From contig CALMXZ010000012.1 of the NCBI GenBank assembly GCA_937873495.1, positions 336,110 to 400,109 of the forward strand: 64,000 nt of DNA. The letters run 5' to 3'. Positions 37,264-46,122 of this stretch are shown here, in pieces. Position 1 is the stretch's first letter. Every line of letters begins with the position of its first letter. Made by a program: the position numbers and the translations under genes. The notes below the pieces were generated by a model. The model saw only the letters and a list, made by a program, of their open reading frames with translations, searched no databases and had not been told where the DNA came from. Source of the DNA: an uncultured Trueperaceae bacterium (GTDB lineage Bacteria > Deinococcota > Deinococci > Deinococcales > Trueperaceae).

Positions 37264-38463
37264 CTACCGGACGGAGAGCGTGTAGTTCGTGTTGCGGTCC
37301 TCGTAGTACTGGATGACGTCTATGTGCCACTCGCCCGGCGTTGGCAGCGCGATGGTGAAGGCACCGCCAGGCGCTTCGGTGATGTCGCGGTACTCCCAGT
37401 CGCCGTCGTCGCCCCACGACTCGATGGGGGTGCCGAACTTGATGGCCAGGTCGAGATCGCCCTCAGAGTCGAGCAGGACCGTGAACTCCGGTGTGCCGGC
37501 GGGCACGACCACGCTGTAGGAGTGGAAGTTGATGTACTCGGGCACGCCGCCGATGGCGTACGACACCTTGTCGCCGAGGCTTAGCTCCTGCACGTAGCAG
37601 AAGTCGCACGGTCCGACCCCGCTGCCGCTCGGGCCCGTCTGCTGGTTGTTGGTCTGCGTGTTCGACTGCGTGTTGCCCGGCTGCGCCACGGGCGCCCTGG
37701 AGCCGGCACGCGCGACGTCCGGCACGTTGGGCCCGATCAGGGCCCAGCCGAGGCTGATCGGCCTGACGTACGCCTGCTCCTCGATGTCGAGGTCGTCGTA
37801 CTTGACCGTGCGCCCTGCCGTCGGGACGCCGATCAGGTAGCCATTCTCGTCGAACGCGCCGCCGCCCGAGTTGCCGTGGGAGATCTTGCCGTCCGTCTTG
37901 ATCCACTGCTTGCCGCCGCTCTCGAAGTTCTCCCCGACCCAGCCGGACATGAGGCCGGCCGTGAAGGTGATGGTCGAACCCGAGATGCCGGGGTAGCCGA
38001 CGATGGTGATGGGGTCGCCGGGGATGAGGGTGTTCGAGTCGCCGACTTTCACGTGCGGGAACACGAAGTCGTCCTCCACCGGCTCCTCGTCGTACCACTC
38101 GACGATCTTGAGGAGCGCGAGGTCGTGGGTCGGGTCGCCGGCCACGTACTGCGCCCAGAAGTAGAACTCGGGCGGCTGGTCCGTGAACTCGGGATCCGTG
38201 ACCCAGATGGTGTGCCACTCGTAGCTGCGACGGGTGGTGAGGTCGCCGGCGACGTGGAAGTTGGTCAGGACGTAGCCTGACGGACTGATGATGGTGCCGG
38301 AGCCGGACCAATCGACGAGGTCGTCGGTGGACGTGTCGTAAGGGATGATCTGCACGACCGCCTGCAGGATCGAGAGACGAGTCTCGCGAGGCATCGCCTG
38401 AGCGAGCGCGTCCGCGCTCGTGGCGAGTAGTAACAGGGTTAGGAGTTTACACGCGACGCGCAT
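37264..38463 (-). CDS. Secreted trypsin-like serine protease with C-terminal PPC domain
   Basis: A protein of 399 residues. The ATG at 38463 follows GAGAGGA and gives a signal peptide, LLTLLLLATSADALAQA, cut near residue 22. The catalytic triad is complete: His in LTNFHVAGD, Asp in PTHDLALLK, Ser in HGNSGGGAF. A Gln/Asn/Thr-rich linker with a Cys pair (CDFC) leads to a PPC-like beta domain of about 100 residues (FTVLLDSEGDLDLAIKFG). PPC domains are usually removed or used for secretion. TACAAT lies about 45 bases upstream as a probable -10 box. The substrate is unknown. Confidence 0.9.
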   Translation of the reverse strand: MRVACKLLTLLLLATSADALAQAMPRETRLSILQAVVQIIPYDTSTDDLVDWSGSGTIISPSGYVLTNFHVAGDLTTRRSYEWHTIWVTDPEFTDQPPEFYFWAQYVAGDPTHDLALLKIVEWYDEEPVEDDFVFPHVKVGDSNTLIPGDPITIVGYPGISGSTITFTAGLMSGWVGENFESGGKQWIKTDGKISHGNSGGGAFDENGYLIGVPTAGRTVKYDDLDIEEQAYVRPISLGWALIGPNVPDVARAGSRAPVAQPGNTQSNTQTNNQQTGPSGSGVGPCDFCYVQELSLGDKVSYAIGGVPEYINFHSYSVVVPAGTPEFTVLLDSEGDLDLAIKFGTPIESWGDDGDWEYRDITEAPGGAFTIALPTPGEWHIDVIQYYEDRNTNYTLSVR

Positions 38464-38533
38464 CGGCAGGTTCCTCTCGGGCGAAGGGCGGAGTCGATAC
38501 ACTATTGTAGCCCGACCTGATACCGTCTAGGAC

Positions 38534-39673
38534 GTGACATCGTCTACATATGCGCCGCGTAGGGAGCCCGTAGGCACCCTGATCGTCGCCGCCCTGCTCG
38601 GCCTCGGCCCGGCGGCGGCCGTCGGAGTAGGTCGGTTCGCTTACGCTCTCGTACTACCGGACATGCTGACCGGTCTCGGGCTGAGCCTCACCCAAGCCGG
38701 GCTGCTCGGCAGCGCCAACACGGGCGGTTACCTGCTCGGGGCCCTCGTCAGCCACCGTGTCTTGCGAGCCGTCGGCCACAGGCAGGGCTTCTACCTGGCG
38801 GCCGCCTTGCAGTGCCTGACGCTCCTGGCGCTCGCCTTCGCCCCGCCGTTCTGGGCCATGGCCGCCCTGCGGCTCGTCCAAGGGGTGCTTGGCGCCGTCG
38901 TGTTCGTCGGCGGGGCGGCGCTGGTCATGGCGGCGGGCGGCAGGGCGTTGAGCCTCGGCCTCTACTTCGGCAGCATCGGGGTCGGTATGGCCGTCTCCAC
39001 CGCCGTGTTGCCCCTCGCGGCCGACTGGCGGACCGGCTGGCTCTGGCTAGGGGTGCTCGCCTCCGCTCTCAGCGCGATGAGCCTCTTCGCGTGGTCGCGG
39101 CTTCGCGAACCGGCGCCGCCCGTGGCGGCCGGGGAGGGCAGCTTGCGCCCCGTCGTCGCCGCGCTCGTCAGCTACGGCCTCTACGGTGCCGGCTACATCG
39201 CCTACATGACGTTCGTGACCACCGACCTGCGGGTAGCCACCGGACCGTTCTGGTTCGTCCTCGGGTTGGGGGCCATCCTCAATGGCCCCGTGTGGGGGCC
39301 GGTGTCCGGTCGGCTCGGCGGTCCGGTGGCGCAGGCCGTCGTCCTCCTCGTCCTGTTGGCCTCCAGCCTGCCCCCGCTGGTCTCCGCGGCCCCGCACGTC
39401 TCGGCGCTCCTCTTCGGCATCTCGTTCCTCGGCGTCATCACGGCGATCACCGTCCTGATCCGCTCCCGCCTACCAGCCGGCGCCTGGCCGCGGGCCATGG
39501 GGCTGTCAACCGCGGCGTTCGCCGCCGGTCAGGCGCTTGGTCCGGCCGCCACCGGCGCCCTCGGCGAGGCCTTCGGCGGCGCGGCCGGCGCGCTGTGGAC
39601 GGGCGGCGCCTTGCTGGCGCTGGCGCTCGTGGTGGCGCTGTTCGGGGTCGGACGCCCTGGTGCCGCGCCCTGA
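38534..39673 (+). CDS. MFS transporter, YbfB/YjiJ-like
   Basis: A protein of 379 residues with about 11-12 hydrophobic helices. GVGRFAYALVLPDML near the start is typical of the YbfB/YjiJ branch, followed by GLLGSANTGGYLLGALVSHR. The GTG at 38534 has no ribosome site; TACCGT ends seven bases before it, a leaderless arrangement. It is divergent from the protease gene and is followed by the ABC exporter pair, which has its own TACACT box at 39706. Transported compound unknown. Confidence 0.85.
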   Translation: MTSSTYAPRREPVGTLIVAALLGLGPAAAVGVGRFAYALVLPDMLTGLGLSLTQAGLLGSANTGGYLLGALVSHRVLRAVGHRQGFYLAAALQCLTLLALAFAPPFWAMAALRLVQGVLGAVVFVGGAALVMAAGGRALSLGLYFGSIGVGMAVSTAVLPLAADWRTGWLWLGVLASALSAMSLFAWSRLREPAPPVAAGEGSLRPVVAALVSYGLYGAGYIAYMTFVTTDLRVATGPFWFVLGLGAILNGPVWGPVSGRLGGPVAQAVVLLVLLASSLPPLVSAAPHVSALLFGISFLGVITAITVLIRSRLPAGAWPRAMGLSTAAFAAGQALGPAATGALGEAFGGAAGALWTGGALLALALVVALFGVGRPGAAP

Positions 39674-39741
39674 CCTCATGCGACCTGACGCGCCTCTCGC
39701 CGGTCTACACTAGTTCCTCGGCCTTGGGAGGGCCGCTGCCG

Positions 39742-41580
39742 ATGGCTATCCCGACCACGACACTAAGAGGCCAGGGCGCACAGCCCCACGGCCCTCAGCC
39801 GCCAGGCTCCCAGGCTCAAGGCGAGTTCGCCGTAGCCGGCGCGCGGCAGTACGACCGCCGCACTCCGTTCATGTGGGTGCTCTCGCACCTGCTGCAGTTC
39901 TGGCCACTGTTGTTCGCTTTCTTGGCCTGCGCCATCGGCACGAACGTGCTGGTGTCGATCATCCCGCGCGTGACGGGCGCCGCCTTCGACCTCGTCATAG
40001 CCGGCCAGGCAGATGCGCGCGCCCTGCTGCGGATCGGCCTCCTGATCCTCGGCCTGGTGGCCGTGCGCGGCGTGCTCGACCTGGCCATGAGCTTCTCCGT
40101 CGAGACCCTCGGCCAGCGGCTCGAACGCGACGCGCGCCACGAGCTCTACGTCGCGCTGCTCGGCAAGAGCCAGACCTTCCACAACCGCAACCGCGTTGGC
40201 GACGTCATGGCGCGCGCTGCCAACGACGTGCGGCAGCTGAACCCGATGATGAACCCCGGCGTGGCGCTCATCACGGAATCGCTCGCCAGCCTCGTCACGC
40301 CCATGGTGTTCATCGCGCTCATCGACGTCCGCCTGCTCCTCGCGCCCGCAGCGTTCGTCGTGCTCTTCTACTTCGCCCTGCGCTCGTACATGCGGCAGCT
40401 CGAGCCCGTCTCCACGGCGCAGCGCCGGCAGTTCGGCGTGCTGAACGCCGCGCTCAACGAGACCATCACGGGCATCATGGTCGTGAAGTCGACGGTGCGC
40501 GAGGACGCCGAGCGCCTGGCGTTCGCGCGCAACGCCAAGGCCTTCCGCGACTACTTCGTGAAGGCCGGCCTCGTGCAGGCGCGCTACCTGCCCCTGCTGC
40601 TCATCGGGCTGGCCGTGGCGGGCGCCTTCGCCCACGGCCTCTACCTGCTCGCGCACGGCGCGATCTCCACGGGCGACCTCGTCGCGTACATGGGCCTTAT
40701 GGCCGTCATGCGCTTCCCGGCCTTCATCTCGATCTTCACCTTCTACCTGGTGCAGATGGGCATGGCCGGGGCCAAACGCATCCTCGACCTCATCACGGCG
40801 GAGGTCGAGATGGACGAGAACAGCTCCGGGTATGCCGGCCGCATCGCGGGCGCCGTCGCCTTCGACGGCGTCACCTTCGCCTACGAGGGCGCGGCGGACG
40901 CCAAGGAGGCGCTCAAGGGGGTCTCGTTCGAGGTGCCGCCCGGCCGGACCGTGGCGGTCGTCGGGCAGACGGGGTCGGGCAAGAGCTCCATCACCAAGCT
41001 CGTCAACCGGATCTACGACCCGACGGAAGGCCGGGTGCTCATCGACGGCGTCGACGCTCGCGACTGGAACCTCGAGGCCCTGCGCTCCCAGGTCTCCGTC
41101 ATCGAGCAGGACGTCTTCCTCTTCTCCCGCTCCGTGGCCGAGAACATCGCCTTCGGGCTCGGCGAGTCCGCCACGCGCGAGCGCGTCGTCGAGGCGGCCA
41201 AGGCCGCGCAGGCGCACGAGTTCATCATGGAGATGCCGAACGGGTACGACACGGTCATCGGCGAGCGCGGCGCGACGCTGTCCGGTGGTCAACGCCAACG
41301 CCTCGCCATCGCACGAGCGCTCCTCACCGACCCGCGCATCCTGATACTCGACGACTCGACGAGCGCCATCGACAGCGCGACGGAGGACGCCATCCAGCGC
41401 GCCATCAACGCCGTCCTCGAGGGCAGGACCACTCTCATGATCACGCACCGCCTGGCGCAGATCCGCCGCGCCGACCTCGTGCTCCTCATGCACGGCGGCA
41501 GGCTCGTGGCGCGCGGCAGCCACGAGGAGCTCTTGGCCGGTAGCGACCTCTACCGGCGCATCTTCGCGAGGCAGGACTGA
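39742..41580 (+). CDS. ABC exporter half-transporter, subunit with degenerate Walker B
   Basis: A protein of 612 residues: a six-helix transmembrane domain and a C-terminal ATPase. Walker A is VGQTGSGKSS, the signature is the canonical LSGGQRQRLAIARALL, but the residue after the Walker B Asp is Asp (ILILDDSTSAID), not the catalytic Glu. The frame is open upstream for long, but the family start and GGGAGG place the ATG at 39742. The stop overlaps the start of the partner gene by one base. The two make a heterodimeric exporter of the TM287/288 or TmrAB type, in the inner membrane. Substrate unknown. Confidence 0.92.
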   Translation: MAIPTTTLRGQGAQPHGPQPPGSQAQGEFAVAGARQYDRRTPFMWVLSHLLQFWPLLFAFLACAIGTNVLVSIIPRVTGAAFDLVIAGQADARALLRIGLLILGLVAVRGVLDLAMSFSVETLGQRLERDARHELYVALLGKSQTFHNRNRVGDVMARAANDVRQLNPMMNPGVALITESLASLVTPMVFIALIDVRLLLAPAAFVVLFYFALRSYMRQLEPVSTAQRRQFGVLNAALNETITGIMVVKSTVREDAERLAFARNAKAFRDYFVKAGLVQARYLPLLLIGLAVAGAFAHGLYLLAHGAISTGDLVAYMGLMAVMRFPAFISIFTFYLVQMGMAGAKRILDLITAEVEMDENSSGYAGRIAGAVAFDGVTFAYEGAADAKEALKGVSFEVPPGRTVAVVGQTGSGKSSITKLVNRIYDPTEGRVLIDGVDARDWNLEALRSQVSVIEQDVFLFSRSVAENIAFGLGESATRERVVEAAKAAQAHEFIMEMPNGYDTVIGERGATLSGGQRQRLAIARALLTDPRILILDDSTSAIDSATEDAIQRAINAVLEGRTTLMITHRLAQIRRADLVLLMHGGRLVARGSHEELLAGSDLYRRIFARQD

Positions 41581-43397
41581 TGGGCTTCGTCATGGACGGC
41601 CTCTCGGCCGAAGGCTACGACCGCGAGTACACCGACGGCCAGCTCGTCCGGCGCATCGTCAAGTACTTCCGGCCGCACCTCGCCATCATGCTGGTCGTCG
41701 GCTTGGCGGTGCTCGTAGCCGCGGCGCTCGACGCCACCCTGCCCGTGCTCGTGTCCGCCGGCATCGACAGCCTGGCCGCGGCCGAGGACATGCGCCGCGA
41801 GCTGTGGGACAGGACGGGCTGGCTCGTGGCGGCGTTCGCGCTGGCCGGCGCCCTGTCGTGGGGCCTCAACTTCCTGCGCCAGTGGCTGACGGCGCGCGCC
41901 GTCGGTGACGTCGTGCTCGAGCTGCGCTACGACGCTTTCGACGCTGTCATGCAGCGCGACATGTCGTTCTACGACGAGTTCTCGACCGGCCGGATCGTCA
42001 GCCGCGTGACGTCGGACACGCAGGACTTCTCTAACGTCGTCACGCTGACGCTCAACCTGATCAGCCAGGTGCTGCAGGTCGTGATCCTCCTCGGCATCCT
42101 GCTCTACATCGACGCCCGGCTCGCGCTCATCGCCATCGCCATCGCGCCGGTCGTCGTGGCCATCGCGCTCGCGTTCAGGCACATCGCCCGCGTGGTCACC
42201 GTGCAGGCGCGGCGCGTGCTCGCCGAGGTGAACGCCAACGTGCAGGAGTCGCTCACCGGCATCTCGGTCGCGAAGACCTTCAGGCAGGAGCACGCCGTCT
42301 ACCGCCTCTTCCTCGGCGTCAACGACCAGTCCTACCGCCTCAACCTCCTGCAGGGCTACATCTTCTCGGCCATCTTCCCGGTGCTCGGTATCGTGGGGGG
42401 CATCGGTACCGCCCTCATCGTCTACTTCGGCGGTCTGCGCGCCCTCGGCGGCAGCATCACGGCGGGCGAGTGGTTCCTGTTCGTGCAAGTCGTCGGGCTC
42501 TTCTGGTTCCCGCTCACCTCGATCGCGTCGTTCTGGAGCCAGTTCCAGCTCGGGCTCTCCGCGAGCGAGCGCGTCTTCGCCCTCATCGATGCCGAGGCGC
42601 GCGTGGTGCAGACGGATTCCGTCCGACCCGAGCGGGTAGCCGGCCGCATCGAGTTCGAGCACGTCGACTTCGGCTATACCGACCAGGAGCGCGTACTCCA
42701 GGGGTTCGACCTCACGATCGCGGCGGGGGAGACCGTCGCGCTCGTCGGCCATACCGGCGCCGGCAAGTCGAGCATCGGCAAGCTCGTGGCGCGCTTCTAC
42801 GAGTTCCAGGGCGGGCGCCTCGCCATCGACAGCCACGACATCCGCACGCTCGACCTGGCGAGCTACCGGCGCCACCTCGGCGTCGTCCAGCAGACCCCGT
42901 TCCTCTTCAGCGGCACGGTGCGCGACAACATCCGCTACGGCAAGGGGGAGGCGACGGACGCCGAGGTCATGGCCGTCGCGGCGCGCATCGGCGGGGGCGA
43001 CTGGCTGGACGCGCTCCCGAACGGCCTCGACACGGACGTGGGGGAGGGTGGCCGCGGCGTGTCGATGGGTCAGCGCCAGCTCGTCGCGATGGCCAGGGTG
43101 CTCCTGCAGGACCCGAGCATCCTGATCCTCGACGAGGCCACGGCCAGCGTCGACCCGCTGACCGAGGCGCAGATCCAGGAGGGGCTCGACGAGGTGCTGG
43201 CCGGGCGCACCGCCATCGTGATCGCGCACCGCCTTTCGACCGTGCGCTCAGCCGACCGCATCCTCGTGCTCGAGGCCGGCGCGGTCGTCGAGCAGGGGTC
43301 GCATGAGCAGCTGCTCGCTCAAGGCGGCCATTACGCCGAGCTGTACGACACTTACTTCAGGCACCAGAGCGCCGAGTACGACCCGTCGGCGGTCTGA
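41580..43397 (+). CDS. ABC exporter half-transporter, partner subunit with degenerate signature
   Basis: A protein of 605 residues with the same layout. Walker A VGHTGAGKSS and Walker B ILILDEATASVD (Glu present) are normal, but the signature reads VSMGQRQLVAMARVLL, SMGQ instead of SGGQ. Paired with the first subunit, one composite ATP site is canonical (this Walker B with the other LSGGQ) and the other degenerate, the asymmetric pattern known from heterodimeric exporters. The ATG at 41580 is embedded in the previous stop codon (TGATG). Confidence 0.92.
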   Translation: MGFVMDGLSAEGYDREYTDGQLVRRIVKYFRPHLAIMLVVGLAVLVAAALDATLPVLVSAGIDSLAAAEDMRRELWDRTGWLVAAFALAGALSWGLNFLRQWLTARAVGDVVLELRYDAFDAVMQRDMSFYDEFSTGRIVSRVTSDTQDFSNVVTLTLNLISQVLQVVILLGILLYIDARLALIAIAIAPVVVAIALAFRHIARVVTVQARRVLAEVNANVQESLTGISVAKTFRQEHAVYRLFLGVNDQSYRLNLLQGYIFSAIFPVLGIVGGIGTALIVYFGGLRALGGSITAGEWFLFVQVVGLFWFPLTSIASFWSQFQLGLSASERVFALIDAEARVVQTDSVRPERVAGRIEFEHVDFGYTDQERVLQGFDLTIAAGETVALVGHTGAGKSSIGKLVARFYEFQGGRLAIDSHDIRTLDLASYRRHLGVVQQTPFLFSGTVRDNIRYGKGEATDAEVMAVAARIGGGDWLDALPNGLDTDVGEGGRGVSMGQRQLVAMARVLLQDPSILILDEATASVDPLTEAQIQEGLDEVLAGRTAIVIAHRLSTVRSADRILVLEAGAVVEQGSHEQLLAQGGHYAELYDTYFRHQSAEYDPSAV

Positions 43398-43403
43398 GCC
43401 GGC

Positions 43404-44573
43404 TTACCCGAAGCGGTCGGCCCGGAACGCCGGTAGCGCCGGCACGCCGTTCAGCAGGTCCGCGGCCAGTTCGCCGAACAGCGGGCCGAACTTGAACGCG
43501 TGCCCCGAGCCGCCGCCCATGAGCACGACGTTCGCGTGCAGCGGGTGGCGGTCGATGATGAAGGCCTCGTCCGGCGTCCTCGTGTAGAGGCAGGTGGTGC
43601 TGGCGATCGGCGTGTCGGCCAGACCGGGCAGGAGGCGTGTCGCCGCGGCGACCGTGGCGGCCGCGCGCGCCTCGTCAAGCGCGAAGTCGCGCTCGTCGGC
43701 GCTCCTCAGCGGCGTCGTCCTGTCGTGGTGCGCCACCTTGACGGCGTGCGGGTACTCGAAGGCCGGCAGGCCGTAGATGCCGTCGATCTGCTTGGCGCGG
43801 CGCTCGATGAAGATGGGCATGCGGCCGACGAGATAGGCGCCGACGTCCCGTCGGTCGGCGTTCCGCCGGTCGGCGTTCCGCTGGGTGGCGTTCGGCCGGA
43901 TTGGCAGGTAGATGACCTGCTGTTGCTCGACGACCAGCGGCAGCCGCAGGTCGTGGGCCAGGCGACCGAGCCAGGCACCGGCCGCGATGACGAGGCGCCC
44001 GGCGGAGTAGGTGGCGGTGGACGTTCTCACCTCCACGCCGCTCGCGCCGGGCCGCACCTCGAGGACCGGCTCGCGCTCGCGTAGCTCGCCGCCGCGCGCG
44101 GCGGCGGAACGGAGCAGGGCGGCTACCGCGCGTGTGGCAGGTAGCACGGCGGAGGCGGGATGGTAGACGGCGTGCGTGCCAGCGGGAACGTCGAAGACGG
44201 GGAAGCGCGCCGCCAAGTCGGCCCGGCTCAAGTGTTCGCCCGGGCTGCCGGCCGCCGCCAGGGAGGCCAGCATGGTAGCCGCGTCATCGTCGTCTGGCGT
44301 GAAGAGGTCGACGCCGCCCGTGCGGAACAGGAGCCGCTCGCCCGTCTCGGCCTCCAACTCGCCCCACAGCGGGTCGGCGCGCACGGCGAGGCGCGTGTGC
44401 AACTCGTCGACGTACGCGTGGCGGTAGATGCGCGAGCCGCCGTGCGACGAGCCGCGCTCGTGCAGGAACTCGTGTTGCTCCAGCAGGAGGACGCTGCCGT
44501 CCAGCGCCAGCCTGCGGGCGGCCGCGGCGCCGATCACGCCGGCGCCGATCACGATCGTGTCGAAGGTGGTCAT
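43404..44573 (-). CDS. FAD-dependent amine oxidase, sarcosine oxidase/N-methyltryptophan oxidase-like
   Basis: A protein of 389 residues starting MTTFDTIVIGAGVIGAAAARRLA, the dinucleotide-binding fold. SSHGGSRIYRHAY is typical of the monomeric sarcosine oxidase family. The Cys in TTCLYTRTPDEAFIID matches the residue that holds FAD covalently in those enzymes. It oxidises an N-methyl or secondary amine with release of H2O2. A short insertion, NATQRNADRRNADRR, from a 15-bp DNA repeat, lies before the GAYLVGRMP strand. It stands alone. Substrate unknown. Confidence 0.9.
   Translation of the reverse strand: MTTFDTIVIGAGVIGAAAARRLALDGSVLLLEQHEFLHERGSSHGGSRIYRHAYVDELHTRLAVRADPLWGELEAETGERLLFRTGGVDLFTPDDDDAATMLASLAAAGSPGEHLSRADLAARFPVFDVPAGTHAVYHPASAVLPATRAVAALLRSAAARGGELREREPVLEVRPGASGVEVRTSTATYSAGRLVIAAGAWLGRLAHDLRLPLVVEQQQVIYLPIRPNATQRNADRRNADRRDVGAYLVGRMPIFIERRAKQIDGIYGLPAFEYPHAVKVAHHDRTTPLRSADERDFALDEARAAATVAAATRLLPGLADTPIASTTCLYTRTPDEAFIIDRHPLHANVVLMGGGSGHAFKFGPLFGELAADLLNGVPALPAFRADRFG
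43852..43896. repeat. Three 15-bp tandem units inside the amine oxidase gene
   Basis: CGGTCGGCGTTCCGC at 43852 and 43867 are identical and the unit at 43882 is diverged. In frame they give NADRR, NADRR and NATQR on the minus strand. Confidence 0.9.
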
Positions 44574-44815
44574 CTGGCCGTCAAGTATCACATACGGCTG
44601 TCCGCGAAGCCGCGCCGCTCGCGCTGTGGCGCCGGCGGCGGCACCCGGCGGCGCTCGAGAGTACCGTTGCTGGTGGTGGACGCGACCGGCGACCGTTCAC
44701 CCGCCGCGTCCGGAGCCGCCGAGGGTCGGATGCGAGAACGTAGGGTGCGCCTCGAGGAGCGTTGCGACAGTCTGGAGGAGCCGCTCGAAGGACCCGGCGC
44801 TACGAAGGAGAGACT

Positions 44816-45301
44816 ATGAGCCACGACCATGCAGGCGACCCGAAGCTGACCACCCACGTCCGGACCGGCGAGCAGAGCGTCTTCCACCGCCGCGAGTTCG
44901 ATGCCCCGGCCGCCCTCGTGCAACGCGCGCACACCGAGGCCGAGCTCTTCGCACGGTGGCTGGGGCCGCGCGGTACTACGGTGAGGCTGGACCGCTTCGA
45001 GCCCGTGACCGGCGGCGCGTTCCGTTACGTGGTCGAAGCGGACGGCGGAAGTTGGGCGTTCCGCGGCTCGTACCACGAGGTCACGCCCCGTCAGATCGTC
45101 CACACGTGGGAGTACGAGGCCGAGCCGGGCGCCACGCTGGAGACGCTGCGGTTCTTCGACCTCGCCAACGGGCGCAGCGTGCTGGAGGTCCTCTCCACCT
45201 ACACGTCGCGCGAGGCGTGCGACGCGATGATCGCCAGCGGCATGGACGGCGGCATGGACTCCAACTTCGAGCGGCTGGACGAGGTGCTGGCGGGCCTGTA
45301 G
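44816..45301 (+). CDS. SRPBCC (AHSA1-like) domain protein
   Basis: A protein of 161 residues. FHRREFDAPAALVQRAHTE begins the fold, FARWLGPRG and GSWAFRGSYHEVTPRQIVHTWEYE are typical of the AHSA1-like group, and the ending MDGGMDSNFERLDEVL is the classic C-terminal helix. GAAGGAGAG lies just before the ATG at 44816. It has no regulator neighbour. Ligand and role are unknown. The 240 bases upstream carry nothing else I can identify. Confidence 0.9.
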   Translation: MSHDHAGDPKLTTHVRTGEQSVFHRREFDAPAALVQRAHTEAELFARWLGPRGTTVRLDRFEPVTGGAFRYVVEADGGSWAFRGSYHEVTPRQIVHTWEYEAEPGATLETLRFFDLANGRSVLEVLSTYTSREACDAMIASGMDGGMDSNFERLDEVLAGL

Positions 45302-45338
45302 AAGCCGAACGCCATACTGGCCGACGGAGAGACGGTGG

Positions 45339-45728
45339 TCAGGCGCCGGCGACGTCGGTGAGGGAGAAGTCTGTGCCCTTGTAGAGGAGGGGCGCTCCGA
45401 GCCTGATCGCGAGCGCGTAAGCGAAGCAGTCGCCGAAGTTCAGGGCGGCTCGGTGCGTTCCTCGACCGTACTTGGCGTAGGCGAACCTGGCGAGGTCGGC
45501 TTGATCCCGGTCGAGCGCCATGACCTCCGTACCGGCCTCGTGTAGGTACAGGGAGAGTTCTCCCGTGCCGGCTTCGCCCAGCTTCGCCTTCACCACTATG
45601 TGGGCCTCGACGTAGTTGGCGGCCGAGATCGACGTGCGGCTCGCGGCGGCGATCTTCCTGTTGAAGTCGTCCCTCTCGGGCTCGCCGGTCAGGATCGCTA
45701 CCAGTGCGCTGGTGTCCAACACGATCAT
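45339..45728 (-). CDS. vapC: VapC-type PIN-domain toxin
   Basis: A protein of 129 residues. The four acidic residues of a PIN nuclease are present: Asp5 (VLDTSAL), Glu41 (YVEAH), Asp100 (FGDCFAYALA) and Asp120 (KGTDFSLTDV). It is a ribonuclease, probably cleaving a tRNA or rRNA, held inactive by the antitoxin encoded just before it. The ATG overlaps the antitoxin stop (ATGA). Confidence 0.93.
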   Translation of the reverse strand: MIVLDTSALVAILTGEPERDDFNRKIAAASRTSISAANYVEAHIVVKAKLGEAGTGELSLYLHEAGTEVMALDRDQADLARFAYAKYGRGTHRAALNFGDCFAYALAIRLGAPLLYKGTDFSLTDVAGA

Positions 45729-45976
45729 CCCGGGAGTCCGTGGGAGTCGTAACCGATGATCTCGTCGGGGGTCCGCGCGTCAAGCACCGGCAGGTTCGAG
45801 GCGCGGCGGCTGATCTCCTCGAGCCTGGAGAGTTTCGGGGACGACTGCGGTGTCGAGGTCCGTTCAAGCGCTTCCACTATCGCGTCGGTAACGGCCTTGG
45901 TCATGCTGATGCCGCGCCTCTCGGCTAGTTCCTTGGCCAAGCTGTGGGTGGTCGCGTCCTTGATGTTGAGCGCCAT
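45725..45976 (-). CDS. vapB: VapB-type antitoxin
   Basis: A protein of 83 residues beginning MALNIKDATTHSLAKELAERRGISMTKAV, the Rv0623-like (ribbon-helix-helix) antitoxin start that binds DNA as a dimer. The C-terminal part, about 45-83, should wrap the toxin. AGGAGGGG precedes the ATG. An inverted repeat lies upstream, a candidate autoregulatory site. Confidence 0.9.
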   Translation of the reverse strand: MALNIKDATTHSLAKELAERRGISMTKAVTDAIVEALERTSTPQSSPKLSRLEEISRRASNLPVLDARTPDEIIGYDSHGLPG

Positions 45977-45990
45977 TGGCCCCTCCTTTC

Positions 45991-46022
45991 TCCACCATAC
46001 ACCTGATAGGGTGGAAGGTGGA
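45991..46022. promoter_or_regulatory. Candidate VapB operator
   Basis: Inverted arms TCCACC (45991-45996) and GGTGGA (46017-46022), with a nested CACC-tgata-GGGTG, 15-46 bases before the vapB start. The position fits antitoxin autorepression. Confidence 0.5.
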
Positions 46023-46122
46023 GATGTGCGCCACCCCTCTCGGGCTCGCGAACGGTCGTCCGGGGTGAGACCCGACCGACGCCTGCGTTAACCTTGGGCA
46101 CTCCACAGCAGAGGAGCGCCTA

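Noticed and set aside
38812..39741. A 922-codon frame joining an upstream segment to the ABC exporter
   Set aside because: The part before 39742 is an off-frame reading of the MFS gene. The exporter begins at 39742.
44574..44815. A minus-strand frame between the amine oxidase and the SRPBCC gene
   Set aside because: It continues as an antisense reading of the SRPBCC gene (frame 44588-45103) and has a composition typical of shadows.
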